Both the position numbers and the translations under genes were made by a program. The notes beneath the pieces were generated by a model. It did not search any database. It had not been told where the DNA came from and saw only the letters and a program-made list of their open reading frames with translations. From positions 1 to 64,000 of the forward strand of contig CALREY010000007.1 in NCBI GenBank assembly GCA_943356435.1: a stretch of 64,000 bases of DNA, given 5' to 3'. This DNA is from Candidatus Altimarinota bacterium (GTDB taxonomy: Bacteria; Patescibacteriota; Gracilibacteria; BD1-5; UBA6164). Positions 39,447-50,029 of the stretch are shown piece by piece (positions within the stretch are counted from its first letter, which is position 1; the number at the start of each line of letters is the position of its first letter).

Positions 39447-40055
39447 ATGGAATTCTTACAAAAAATAAAATGATGAATTTATAATGGTATATGATTTGTA
39501 CTCGTATTATGAATTACAGGAATTGCATATTGAGCATATACTTCAATGACAGATGTAACTACATGACAAGCATTAACTGCATCTTTATTTAATCAAATAC
39601 AGGAAAATATAAGAGTACTTAGAACAGATGTAGATAAATCAAGTCCAGCTTGAGCTGTAATGGCATTCAATTTATCATCTTGTCCAACATGATGGATAGT
39701 AGCAAATTGAGCAAATGGAACTCCTGATTTGAGAGGGGAGTTTATTAGATGATTGGATGGAGGAAAGTGAGTAGATAGTGGGAGAACATTAGCTAGTTGG
39801 CAAAAAGCATCATATATAGTATATGATCAACAAAATTTATGAAGACTTACTTCTCTATATTCAAATCTTTCTGAAAATTCACAAGCTTGGGCAGATCAAT
39901 TATGAGTAGATTTATTAGTATGACATACAGAATCTATAAACACAAATGTTTCTCGTGTATTAGGAGCATGAACTAATGCATTTTCAGATAATCCAAATGC
40001 GGTTTGATGATCTCGTCCTAGAAATATAGCTTTATTATATTGTGTAAAACAATAA
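39447..40055 (+). CDS. Membrane-anchored tail-collar-like protein 1
   Basis: 202 aa. Basic start then one uncleaved-looking membrane helix (about 14-32), a helical stalk (TASLFNQIQENIRVLRTDVDKS), then a phage tail-collar-like domain: VMAFNLSSCPTGWIVANGANGTPDLRGEFIRGLDGGKGVDSGRTLASWQ and the ending RPRNIALLYCVKQ. The domain is known from tail-fibre tips and other adhesins. Most divergent member of the array in its centre. About 17 TGA codons. Exposed receptor binding is inferred. Confidence 0.85.
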
Positions 40056-40114
40056 TTTACTTGTCAACATATGGCTTTAGCCATTTGAATTATAAATCAA
40101 TAAAAAATGAACCT

Positions 40115-40678
40115 ATGAAAAAATATTTAGAATCTTATTATAGATGAATAATTAATTGATTGTGGTTGTTAGTAATAATTTGAATTACTTGAATAGCTTA
40201 TTGATCATTGAGTTCATTGACTGCTGTTAATTCTGAAACATTAACTGCATCTAAATGGAATGCATTGGTTGAACATGCTGTTCCGTCTTGAGCAGTATTT
40301 TCATTCAATTTATCTAGTTGTCCTAGTTGATGGATAGCTGCTGATTGAACTAATGGTACACCAGATTTAAGGGGAGAATTTATTAGATGATTGGATGGAG
40401 GTAGATGAGTGGATAGTGCTAGAAGTTTGGCTACTTCACAAACAGATACTTTACAAGGACACAATCATGATATTACTTTGAATTGAGTAAATGGAGTTGG
40501 TCCTTCAACTGGATGAGGTGTAGATGATAATAGATTTTCTTTTACGGATGATTTTTATGCTAGTCAATGATGATTTTACGCATGAAGTATATCTACAAAT
40601 TGAGTGAATTGAACTCCTAGAGTTAGTTCAGAAACGCGTCCTCGTAATGTAGCACTATTGTATTGTGTAAAACAATAA
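40115..40678 (+). CDS. Membrane-anchored tail-collar-like protein 2
   Basis: 187 aa. Anchor helix (about 12-32), short stalk (LTASKWNALVEH), then SFNLSSCPSGWIAADGTNGTPDLRGEFIRGLDGGRGVDSARSLATSQ, a His-rich GHNHDIT segment and SSETRPRNVALLYCVKQ. Closest to protein 3 (few differences outside two short loops). The HNHxI segment resembles metal-binding His of T4 short tail fibres, so ion binding is possible. In-frame TGA throughout. Confidence 0.88.
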
Positions 40679-40733
40679 AAAACTATTCAAAAGATGGCTT
40701 CAGCCATTTGCATATTTTAATATAAAAAAGCAT

Positions 40734-41297
40734 ATGAAAAAATATTTAGTAACATATTATAAATGATTGATTAATTGATTGTGATTTTTAACAATTATTT
40801 TAATTACTTGAATAGCATATTGATCATTGAGTTCATTAACTGCTGTTACATCTGAAACATTAACTGCATCTAAATGGAATGCATTGGTTGAACATGCTGT
40901 TCCATCATGATCTGTAATTGCATTCAATCTCTCATCTTGTCCAACATGATGGATAGCAGCAGATTGAGCTAATAGTACACCAGATTTGAGATGAGAATTC
41001 ATTAGATGATTGGACGGAGGTAGATGAGTAGATAGTGGTAGAAGTTTAGCTACTTCACAAACAGATACTTTCCAAGGTCATAATCATGATATCACTATGA
41101 ATTGAGTAAATGGAGTTGGTCCTTCAACTGGATGAGGTGCAGATGATAGTAGATTTACATTTTCTGATATATCTTATTCTAGCCAATGATGATTTTATGC
41201 ATGAAGTATATCTACGAATTGAGTAAATTGAACTCCTAGAGTTAGTTCAGAAACTCGTCCTCGTAATGTAGCTTTATTATATTGTGTAAAACAATAA
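40734..41297 (+). CDS. Membrane-anchored tail-collar-like protein 3
   Basis: 187 aa, near-duplicate of protein 2: same length, same anchor and ends. Differences cluster around residues 120-150 (HNHDITMNGVNGVGPSTGGGADDSRFTFSDISYSS), the part predicted to face outwards. Short intergenic distance (55 nt) with the shared hairpin. Confidence 0.88.
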
Positions 41298-41352
41298 AAA
41301 CTATTTAACAGATGGTTTTTCCATTTGAATATTTTATTATAAAAATAAGCCT

Positions 41353-41958
41353 ATGAAAAAATATTTAGAATGATATATGAAATGACTAAGTATTTGAATG
41401 TGAATACTTACTATACTTTGAATTACTTGAGTAGCTTACTGAGCATATGTAGCTATGACTGATGTAAATAATGGAGAAACATTAACTGCATCTACATTTA
41501 ATATAGTACAAGAAAATATAAGAACACTTAAAACTACTGTAGATTGACATACTTCTACTCTATCATGATTATCAAACATTCCTGCATGAGCAGTAATGGC
41601 ATTCAATTTATCATCATGTCCAAGTGGTTGGATAGCAGCAAATGGATCTAGTGGTACACCAGATTTGAGAGGTGAATTTATTAGATGATTGGATGGAGGT
41701 AGATGAGTAGATGCAGCTAGAACATTAGCAAGTGCACAAGCACAAGATTGGAAATGATTTTATCAAACAAATACATGAATGAATTGGTCTGCATGATATG
41801 CACATAATGATGTTTATATGTGAAAATCTACTTCAGCATACAACTGAGCATTATTTACTTGATATTGGTCAAATCCTTCAGCAGCAATTTGAACTAAATG
41901 GGATACTTCAGAAGTAAGACCTCGTAACGTAGCACTACTATATTGTGTAAAACAATAA
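41353..41958 (+). CDS. Membrane-anchored tail-collar-like protein 4
   Basis: 201 aa. Anchor region GLSIGMGILTILGITGVAYGAY, stalk STFNIVQENIRTLKTTVDGHTSTLSGL, then AFNLSSCPSGWIAANGSSGTPDLRGEFIRGLDGGRGVDAARTLASAQ, a unique Tyr/Asn-rich middle (FYQTNTGMNGSAGYAHNDVYM) and EVRPRNVALLYCVKQ. First 30 codons almost identical in DNA to protein 5. Confidence 0.88.
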
Positions 41959-42012
41959 TTTACTTGTAAATAGATGACTTTAGCCATTTGCTTATTTTAT
42001 TATAACAAGCCT

Positions 42013-42588
42013 ATGAAAAAATATTTAGAAAGATATATGAAATGACTAAGTATTTGATTATGAATACTTACTATACTTTGAATTACATGAGTAGCATATT
42101 GAGCATATGTTACATTATCAAGTGTATCTACATGAGATCCTCTTACTGCAAGTAATTATAATCAATTAATAGAAAATGTATCAGTTTTGAAGTCAACAGT
42201 TGATTGAATATGAAGTTGAGTAATACCAGTTTGAGCAGTAATGGCCTTTAATGGTTCTAGTTGTCCAACTTGATGGACAGCCGCTGATTGAAGCGGAGAT
42301 GAAAAAAATACAAGCTGAACTAATACAACTCTTGATTTAAGAGGTACATTTATAAGATGATTGAATTGAAGTGTAAATGGTAGAGATGTAAGTAGAACAT
42401 TATGAGATTACCAAGCAGATGAATTAAAAAGTCATAGTCATCAAGTTACTTGATGAGGAGGAGCAGGATGATGAGGTACTTATTTATGATATTTTCAATC
42501 TTTTACTGCTAACAGAGATACTACATCAGTATGATGAACAGAAACTCGTCCTCGTAACGTAGCACTACTATATTGTGTAAAACAATAA
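42013..42588 (+). CDS. Membrane-anchored tail-collar-like protein 5
   Basis: 191 aa. Same anchor as protein 4, stalk NQLIENVSVLKSTVDG, domain AFNGSSCPTGWTAADGSGDEKNTSGTNTTLDLRGTFIRGLNG with an 11-residue insertion relative to the others, then SHSHQVTGGGGAGGG and GTETRPRNVALLYCVKQ. The DLRG..F(I)RG core and the last 12 residues are invariant in all five proteins. Confidence 0.87.
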
Positions 42589-42597
42589 AAAAATAAA

Positions 42598-42758
42598 AAA
42601 TAACCCATCCTTGAATTCCTTCCCTTCATACGAATGGGAAGGAGGCTACAAATTAAATTGATGTAGCATCTTTCCCCTGATAAGGGGAGAGAATTCAAGA
42701 GAGAGGTTATTTTTTTGTGCTTCATCTCCCCTTACTAGAGGGAGAATTGAGAGGGGGC
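42598..42758. repeat. Cluster of intergenic palindromic repeats
   Basis: TAACCCATCCTTGAATTCC..GGAAGGAGGCT, then CATCTTTCCCC-TGATAA-GGGGAGAG..AGAGAGGTTA, then CTCCCCTTACTAGAGGGAGAA. Combines left and right halves of the dispersed family; probably also terminates both flanking genes. Confidence 0.75.
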
Positions 42759-43964
42759 TTATTGGTTCCAATACCATTCTGTGATAAATTCTTCTGGTAA
42801 CACTTCAGGATAATCAACAGATTTATCGTAGTCTTTTCATTTATAATGTATAACTGCTAGAGTTACATCATCTAGTTGAGTATGTTTATATCACATAAAT
42901 TTAGATAAATCTATTGTAATGTTATTAAATACACTTCTAGCTGATTTGTAGTCTTTTAAATTTACATTTGGAGCATTATTAATACTTTCTTCTAGTCTGT
43001 CTTCCATAAACATTTGTTCTGTTCAGTCTTTTGCTGATTTGTTTATTGCTTCTGTTACTCAGTCACTATATAATACTATTATGTCATTTTCTTCAAATTT
43101 TATTTCTTGTTCTTTTACTATTTTTGATATATCTTTTACCATACCTAGAGCTACTCAACCAGACTTGATTCTAAATGTTTTATTTTGTTTATGTTTATAT
43201 ATCATCAAGTATTCATGTCATGCTCAAGTCATGTACATCTTTTTTTCTTTACTATCCCATCTCACCATTAGTAAACTCATAAGTAAGTTTGCTTTTACTC
43301 TTGGTTTCAATATTTCATTTGTTCTAGCCAATATTATTGCTCAGCTTTTGAATACTTTTGCAAATCAGCTTATCATCGCATTTACCATTATCATTATGAA
43401 TCATGCTCATACTCAATGTCCTGTAGCATCTCATACATAGATATAGTAATTATCTGCTTGATTTATTATATCGTAACTATCTCAACCTATTTCTCATGCT
43501 GGTTTTGATTTAACTATTACTTCCAATTCTGGTACTTCTATCATTTTTTTAGTAAGCATTTTTCATTGTATTTCTTTACCTAGGTCTACTTCTGATCTGA
43601 TTTCTTTACCATGGATAAATTCATCTTTTATATTTTTAAGTGTATTTAAAGTCTTAGCAAAAAATGTAAGAGCATAGTTCAAGTTTGGATTTAGAGTTTT
43701 TTTGAATTCTATATCTGTATCTTTCAAGTTTCATACCAAGAAATTTTTGATTGTGAATTCTAGCTTGATAATTGGGTCATGATATAGTTTTTTTACTATA
43801 AAAAGTATTATAAAAAATTCTGTTAATATTAATATACCTATCAATGTAATTCTTTGAATTTCATCAATTTTCATAAAATAATCTCAAAATAAAAAATACA
43901 TCAAAGGGTTTGATATAAGAATTACTAGAATAATTGTCTGGAATATTGTATAAAATCATTTCAT
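42759..43964 (-). CDS. SpoIIE/RsbU-type PP2C phosphatase with membrane anchor
   Basis: 401 aa. Two N-terminal membrane helices (about 4-24 and 35-58), a helical linker, then the SpoIIE domain (about 170-385): KPAGEIGGDSYDI (metal Asp), YYIYVGDATGHGVGAGF (DGTGHG-type motif), MYMTGAGHEYLMIY, FEENDIIVLYSDGVTEA and the last metal Asp in QLDDVTLAVI. Such phosphatases dephosphorylate anti-anti-sigma or effector proteins. Located beside ftsA-ftsZ but on the other strand. TGA at most motif glycines. Confidence 0.9.
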
Positions 43965-44122
43965 TTTAGCTATATTTACATTATATATATAAATATCTTA
44001 CTATATTTACGAATTTAATGCAAAATAATCATATATTATTACATTATTTTTACTTTTATCAAGTATATTTACACCTACAAGGGATAGAATACAATGTTTT
44101 TAACATTAATTTATTACTTTTT

Positions 44123-44150
44123 TTGAAAAAGAATAATAGCTAGGTATAAT
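44123..44150 (+). promoter_or_regulatory. Promoter of ftsA-ftsZ
   Basis: TTGAAA (44123-44128), 16-bp spacer, TATAAT (44145-44150), then a leader of about 100 nt that contains a purine-rich AAGGAGGAAAAAGGAGAG stretch far (about 80 nt) from the ATG. Confidence 0.65.
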
Positions 44151-44258
44151 CTATGTATCAATTGAAGGAGGAAAAAGGAGAGAATGGCTTAAATATAAGG
44201 CAGAAACTAGTATAAAAAAATTGAACAAAAATTATACAATTTAAGTTAAAATACAAAT

Positions 44259-45497
44259 ATGTGAACAGCTAACACAATTACAACGATAGATATATGAAGT
44301 TCTAAGATTAGAACTGTTATATGATATTTTGATTCTGAAAACAAAGACAATTTCCATATTTTATGAGTAGGACTTTCAAATTCTAATGCAATTAGAAAGT
44401 GAAATATTTTGGATATGGAAGAATTTAAAAACAATTTAGATGCGTCTTTAGCAGAAGCAGAAAAAATGGCTTGAGAACAGGTAAATGGTGCATATATTTC
44501 ATTTAATTCTTCATCATTTGAAGTATATAGAAGTAAATGAGTTATTGCAGTTACAGGTGGAGAGATTTCTGAAGAAGATATAGATAGAGCCTTGGAAATG
44601 GCAAAAAATGGAGTAGATTTACCAAATAAAGAGATATTAAAAGTAATACCAGAACATTTCAGTGTTGATTTAGAAGAATGAATAAAAAATCCTATTTGAA
44701 TGTCAGCTAGAAAACTAGAAGTAGTATCAAATATTTTTTCTATGAATTTAAATGTATTAAATAATATTAGAAAAGCTATATCAGATATATGAATAGAGAT
44801 TTATGATATATATCCAAACTTACTTAGTTCACCAGAAGGAGTATTATCAAAAAGACAAAAAGAATTATGAGTTGTTTGTATTGATATTTGAGCATCTACT
44901 ACATGATTAACAGTTTATGAAAATGGAGTATTAAATTATTCTAGTATTATACCGATTGGTTGAGATAATGTGACAAATGATATAGCATTATGACTAAGAA
45001 CTTCTACAGTATTAGCAGAAAAAATCAAAATAGATTATGCAGAATTGAATTTAGAGAGAGATGAAAATTATGTTGATCATGAATTTGATTTGAGAGAATT
45101 AAATATGTGAGAAGAGTGATCTGTTTCTAGAGTTTATTTATCTAGAATAGTTACAGCTAGATATGAAGAAATATTGTATTACGTAAGAGAAGAGTTAAAA
45201 AGAGTTTGAAGAGATGGAATGTTACCAGAATGAGCAGTATGTGTATGATGATGAGTAAAAATGAGAGGTTTCATAGAATTATCAAAAAATTATTTAAAAC
45301 TTCCAGTTTTCATCTGAACTCCAGTTTCAAAAGATGAATTGGTAGATTCTTCGATAAGTGATCCAGTATTTGCTGCGGTTATTTGAACGATGATATTATC
45401 AAATCTATATGGAACGAATTCTAACTTATTTACATTTAATATTTCTTGATTTGTAGAATCACTTAAAAAAATGTTTAAAAAGTTATTACCAAAATAA
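44259..45497 (+). CDS. ftsA: Cell division protein FtsA
   Basis: 412 aa actin-like ATPase that tethers FtsZ to the membrane. Phosphate-1 ITTIDIGSSKIRTVIG, 1C domain (SVDLEEGIKNPIGMSARKLEV), phosphate-2 VVCIDIGASTTGLTVYENG, connect and adenosine segment AVCVGGGVKMRG. The C-terminal amphipathic helix is FVESLKKMFKKLLPK, as needed for membrane binding. TGA codes Gly in DIGSS, DIGAS and GGG. Start ATG-TGA (Met-Gly). ftsZ follows 31 nt later. Confidence 0.95.
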
Positions 45498-45528
45498 ACA
45501 CTAAATACTTTATAAATTAAATTATACT

Positions 45529-46767
45529 ATGATTAATAAAAGAAGAGAAGATAAATTAAAAAATTTACTTTGAGGTAACAGAGATAGTTCTTGATTCGCT
45601 GGAGCTGAAGAGATAAATATCTGAGCAGGTATTTCTCCAGTTGCTAGAATAAAAGTAGTTTGAGTAGGATGAGCTGGGCAAAATGCAGTAAACAGAATGA
45701 TTGAATGAGGACTAGAATGAGTAGAGTTTGTATCAATAAATACAGATACACAAGCATTATACAATTCACTTGCACCTACTAAATTAAATATCTGAAAAAT
45801 AATTACTCAATGATTATGAGCAGGAGCTGATCCAGAAATAGGTAAAAAATCTGCAGAAGAATCTAGAGAAGATATAAAAAATGCTTTAGTATGAGCTGAT
45901 ATGGTATTTATTACTTGTGGTCTAGGATGAGGTACAGGTACAGGTGCTGCTCCAGTAGTAGCTGAAATAGCTAAAGAACTTTGAGCATTAACTGTTTGAA
46001 TCGTAACTAAACCATTTTCTTTTGAAGGACAAAATAGAATGTGAAAATCTATAGATGGTTTCAATAATTTAAAAGAAAAAGTAGATACATTAATCACAAT
46101 TCCAAATGATAGAATATTATCTATCATCGATAAAAAAACTCCACTTTTAGATGCATTTTCTATCGTAGATGAAATATTAAATCAATGAGTACAAGGTGTT
46201 TCTGATTTGATTACTCAACCAGGGTTAATCAATGTTGACTTCGCTGATGTGACTTCAGTAATGAAAAATGCAGGTTCTGCACTTATGGGTATAGGTTATG
46301 GTTCTGGTGAAAACAGAGCTATAGAAGCTGCTAGATCAGCTATAGATTCTCCACTTTTGGAATTATCTATTGCTTGAGCTAAATGATTATTATTCAATAT
46401 TACTTGAGGTACAGATTTATCAATGTTTGAAGTAGATGAAGCAGCTAAAATAATTACAGAATCAGTAGATCCTGATGCTAATATTATCTTTGGTGCTACT
46501 ATCAACGAAGAATATAATGGAGAATTAAAAATCACTGTAGTTGCTACATGATTTGATGAAGATTCAAATAAAAACTATACAGAATGATCTAGATCAAGAA
46601 TACAAGTACCTACTCAAAATCCATTTGGTAGAAAACCAGTTACAGATTCTAGAATAACTCCAACTATAAATACTCCACCAGTTACTCCTCCACCTGCAAA
46701 TACAGGTCACTCTCATGGTCATAATGATGACCTAGATATTCCAACATTTTTGAGAAGAAAAATGTAA
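45529..46767 (+). CDS. ftsZ: Cell division protein FtsZ
   Basis: 412 aa tubulin-like GTPase that forms the Z ring. [18 protein letters not shown], tubulin signature [16 protein letters not shown] (about residues 131-146, with a TGA glycine inside), [19 protein letters not shown]. Usual C-terminal linker (Pro/Thr-rich) then [13 protein letters not shown], the conserved peptide that binds FtsA. A GHSHGH His stretch in the linker is unusual. The best single proof of UGA=Gly in the window. Terminator follows. Confidence 0.97.
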
Positions 46768-46770
46768 AAA

Positions 46771-46797
46771 CAAAAAATCCTTTTAAAGGATTTTTTG
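46771..46797 (+). terminator. Terminator of ftsAZ
   Basis: CAAAAAATCCTTTTAAAGGATTTTTTG palindrome four nt after the stop, followed by more T. Confidence 0.85.
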
Positions 46798-46870
46798 TTT
46801 TTTAAAATTTATTTTTAATTATTACTTATTTTTGTATAATAATTTATATATTACTTCTTATATAAATATC

Positions 46871-47626
46871 ATGAAACATATAACTAGAAAAATGTTGGAT
46901 TGAGTTTTAGTTGGTCTATGATTTTTACTAGTTCTATGATTTATGTGAATCACATATGCAGCATGGACTACAATGACAAATGTAAATACATGAGATGGAT
47001 TGACAGCTACTCTATGGAATAATTTGTTATGAAATGTAGAAACGCTTAAAACAAATACAGATTGAATTACAAGTGTAGCCTGAAAAGTATGAATATGAGT
47101 ACCAACAGCGACAGAAAAACTAGATGTAGCATGAACAGTGAAAGCTACAAAATTAGAATCAACAAAAACATCTTGGGTAAGAGTAATGGTAAATTGATGC
47201 TCTTGACCTTGTGCTTGAAGTCATACTTTAAATACATGGACAAATATAGCACCAGTAGTATCTCATTCTATAAATAATAATGATACTTCGACTTATTCTA
47301 CTACTTGATCAAATGGTACAGTAACAATTAATAAATCATGAACTTATATGATACGTGTGAATATGATAACAATGCCTGTATCAGAAGCTTGAAATAATTA
47401 TGTTGTACCATTTATAAATTGAGCAGTAAATTGATTATGAACTTTAGCTTGAGATCAAGCAATACATCAATATATGAAAGCAGGATTTTGGGCTACTTCA
47501 AATCATACTTTTGTAGCAGATTTAACAGCATGAACTACTGTATGATATTGATATTATCCAACTCGGGCATTGACTTATTGGGCACATGATAGTCATACTG
47601 GTATGGAGATAATTAAGTTGAATTAG
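46871..47626 (+). CDS. Membrane-anchored tail-fibre-like protein with C1q-like end
   Basis: 251 aa. The N-terminal anchor and stalk (ITYAAWTTMTNVNTGDGLTATLWNNLLGNVETLKTNTDG) are homologous to the tail-collar array at 39447-42588. Next comes GKVGIGVPTATEKLDVAGTVKATKL, the GIGT-P-EKLDV motif typical of tail-fibre shafts, a CSGPC pair, and a C-terminal jelly-roll-like part (SGTYMIRVNMI..GAGFWATSNHTFVADLTAGTTVGYG) resembling C1q/TNF-fold domains. Likely a trimeric surface adhesin; fold assignment is tentative. Confidence 0.75.
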
Positions 47627-47689
47627 AATTATATTTCAAAAAATTTGCAATTAGATAAAAAACTATTAGAATATTTATGTATTTAGAAC

Positions 47690-47822
47690 TGAAGCGGGGA
47701 TTTGTGAAAGCAAATTCTCGTTTTGTTTTAAAAAATTCCTTTTAATGAAAAATCCATTTAATTATTTTCCCCCTTATTAAGTGGGGATGGCTGAAAGCCA
47801 GGGGGATTTGCATTAGGAGGGG
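47690..47822. repeat. Intergenic hairpins and G/C-rich repeat
   Basis: CGGGGATTTG..CAAATTCTCG followed by TTTTGTTTT looks like a terminator for the upstream gene; CCCCCTTATTAAGTGGGGATGG and CCAGGGGGATTTGC/AGGAGGGGG belong to the dispersed repeat family. Confidence 0.6.
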
Positions 47823-47848
47823 GTTAATTATTATTTAACTTTAAAACT

Positions 47849-48940
47849 ATGTTAGATTTAAAACAAATAGAACAAGCTGTTAATATTATTTCAATAGAGA
47901 AAAAAATACCAAAAGAAAAATTGATAGAGATTATTGAAGCTGCTATAAAAACTGCTTATAAAAAAGATTATTCTACAAAAGATGAAGAAATAAATGTAAG
48001 ACTAGATTTACAAAATTATAATTTAGAAATCACAGTAGAAAAAACAGTAGTAAAAGAAGTGACAAATTCAGCAACTGAAATATCTTTTGAAGAATTAGGA
48101 GATGATGCAGGGGATTATGAAGAATGAGATATTATAGAACTAGATGTTACTGATGAGATAAATGGGGAAGACGGTTGAGAGAGTTTTTGAAGAATAGCTT
48201 CTCAAGCAGCTAGACAAGTAATAATTCAAAAAATTGGTGATAGTGAAAAAGAAAAAATCTATGATTTATTTGAATGAAAAGAAGGTCAAGTAATAAATAT
48301 GAAAGTAGAAATGGTAGAATGATGAAAAGTAATATTTGACTATAATGGAAATCAAGTAGTATTACCTAAATCAGAACAAGTGGCTAGAGATGCTTATACT
48401 CCAGGAGCTAGATTTTTCTTGTATGTAGCTGAAGTATCAAAAAATGAAACATGAACTCCAAAAGTAGTATTATCTAGAAAAAGACCTGAAATAGTAACTG
48501 CTATATTTGCTGAAAATGTACCAGAAATAGGTGATGGAATAATAAATATAGACAATGTAGTAAGACAACCATGAGTAAAAACTAAATTACTTGTATCTAC
48601 TACTTTTGAAGAAATTGATGCTGTTGGAACACTTATCTGACAAAAAGGTATCAGAGTAAAATGAGTAATGGATGAATTATCTGGTGAAAAAATAGATATT
48701 ATAGCAAATAGAGGAGATATCAGAGAAATACTTAAAAAATCACTTTCTCCAGCAGAAGTAATCAAAGTAGATGTAGATGAAAAAAATGAATCAGCTATAT
48801 GTTATATACTTCCAACTGAAAGAGCTAAAGCAGTTTGAAAAAATGGTTTAAATGTAAATTTAGCTTCAAAATTAACAGGTTATAGAATATCTATAGAAGA
48901 TATAGAACAAAAAGAAAAACCTAAAAAAGAAGAGAAATAA
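47849..48940 (+). CDS. nusA: Transcription termination/antitermination factor NusA
   Basis: 363 aa. N-terminal domain (LDLKQIEQAVNIISIEKKIPKEKLIEIIEAAIKTAYKKDY), an acidic insertion (GDDAGDYEEGDIIELDV), S1 domain (GQVINMKVEMVEGGKVIFDYNG..), and KH domains with PGVKTKLLVSTTFEEIDAVGTLIGQKGIRVKGVMDELSGEKIDII and TERAKAVGKNGLNVNLASKLTGYRISI. Lacks C-terminal acidic repeats, as in many non-proteobacteria. TGA within GQKG and other KH Gly. Confidence 0.95.
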
Positions 48941-49066
48941 CCCACCTTTGAATTTCCTCCCTAACTTTAGGGAGGAAGGCTCTTTTACTTAATGATTGAG
49001 CCTCTTTCCCCTGATAAGGGGAGAGAATTTATCCGAAGGTGTATCCCGTGGACAAGAGAGAGGTTT
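48939..49066. repeat. Intergenic palindromic repeat pair
   Basis: Left unit TAACCCACCTTTGAATTTCC..TAGGGAGGAAGGCTC and right unit GAGCCTCTTTCCCC-TGATAA-GGGGAGAG..ACAAGAGAGAGGTT. The right unit matches 12833-12908. Confidence 0.8.
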
Positions 49067-49136
49067 TTTCTTTTTTTATTTGATAATTTTTAATTATCTT
49101 TATAATAATATATAGTTAATTTGTAATATATTTACC

Positions 49137-49586
49137 ATGAAAGTATTATTTTTGAAGCATGTAGTAAATGTCTGAAAAGAGTGAGATATAAAAGATGTAA
49201 AAACTGGTTATGCAACTAATATGTTGTTTCCTCAATGATTGGCTATAGAACTGACTCCTGAAGTAGAAAAGAAGTATAAAGACAAGCAAAAAAAAGAAGA
49301 AGCACATAAAAGAGAATTGATAGAAAATAGACATAATATTTCAGAAAAATTGAATGGACAAAGACTTGATTTCAAATTAAAATCATGAGCTAACCACAAA
49401 GTTTTCTGAGCAATAGGAGAGAAAGATATTATTAGTGAAATAAAGAAGAAATTTAAAATAGAACTTTCTAAAAAACACATAGAATTACCAGAGTGACATA
49501 TCAAGAAATTATGAGAAAGTCAGATTTTTGTTAAACTTGGTAAAGATGCTATGGCTAAATTGTTTATAACAATAAGTGAAGAATAA
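49137..49586 (+). CDS. rplI: Ribosomal protein L9
   Basis: 149 aa. [40 protein letters not shown] is the conserved rRNA-binding N-domain (Gly in VGKEGD by TGA); long connecting helix EVEKKYKDKQKKEEAHKRELIENRHNI; C-domain FGAIGEKDIISEIKKKF. Co-directional and one nt from yqgF. Confidence 0.95.
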
Positions 49587-49587
49587 T

Positions 49588-49980
49588 ATGTATCTTTGAA
49601 TCGATTTATGAGACAAGAGGTGTGGAATATCTGTTTATGTACAATGAGTTGTTTTACCAAAATGAATTGTCCCTAGACCCTTACTTCTCACTCAGTTGAA
49701 AAAATTGATTAAAGAATATGGTATTACTACAATTGTTGTAGGTTTGCCTTATGATTTGTATGGAAAAAATTTGAGACAATTAGATAAAACTAATTTATTT
49801 ATAGAAAAACTCAAAAATATTTTTCCCAATCTAAAAATAGAGTGAATGGATGAAAGATTTACTAGTTTTGAGGCAGATTTTGTTTTGAGCAGTATGTGAA
49901 TAAAGGATAAAATTTGAAATAAAGACGATATCTCAGCAGTATTAATATTGGAGAGTTATTTGAATAAAAATAATTCTTAG
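49588..49980 (+). CDS. ruvX: YqgF/RuvX, RNase H-like putative Holliday-junction resolvase / 16S rRNA nuclease
   Basis: 130 aa. GIDLGDKRCGISVYV start (catalytic Asp6), VVGLPYDLYGKNL, ERFTSFEAD (catalytic Glu) and DDISAVLILESYL (last Asp). In E. coli the protein processes pre-16S rRNA; recombination function is also proposed. Close coupling to rplI fits a ribosome role. Several TGA at conserved Gly. Confidence 0.92.
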
Positions 49981-50029
49981 TTAATTGTTAATTTGTGCTA
50001 AATTATTTATAATTTGTAACTTATATAAT

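Noticed and set aside
40198-41002. Minus-strand ORFs 40198-40464 and 40757-41002 that resemble each other
   Set aside because: They are antisense to the homologous tail-collar genes 2 and 3; their similarity only mirrors that duplication.
39405-41990. CRISPR array, because of five spaced short repeats
   Set aside because: Repeats are about 600 bp apart with protein genes between them, and no cas gene is in the window.
39447-42588. A prophage, because of the tail-collar domains
   Set aside because: No capsid, terminase, portal, tail-tube or integrase genes are nearby, and every protein has an N-terminal membrane anchor.
44259-46767. Frequent in-frame TGA codons as signs of pseudogenes or sequencing errors
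   Set aside because: TGA falls consistently on conserved Gly positions in many independent core genes, including ftsZ, ftsA, rplK and hisS, and reading frames continue perfectly; a reassigned code explains this.
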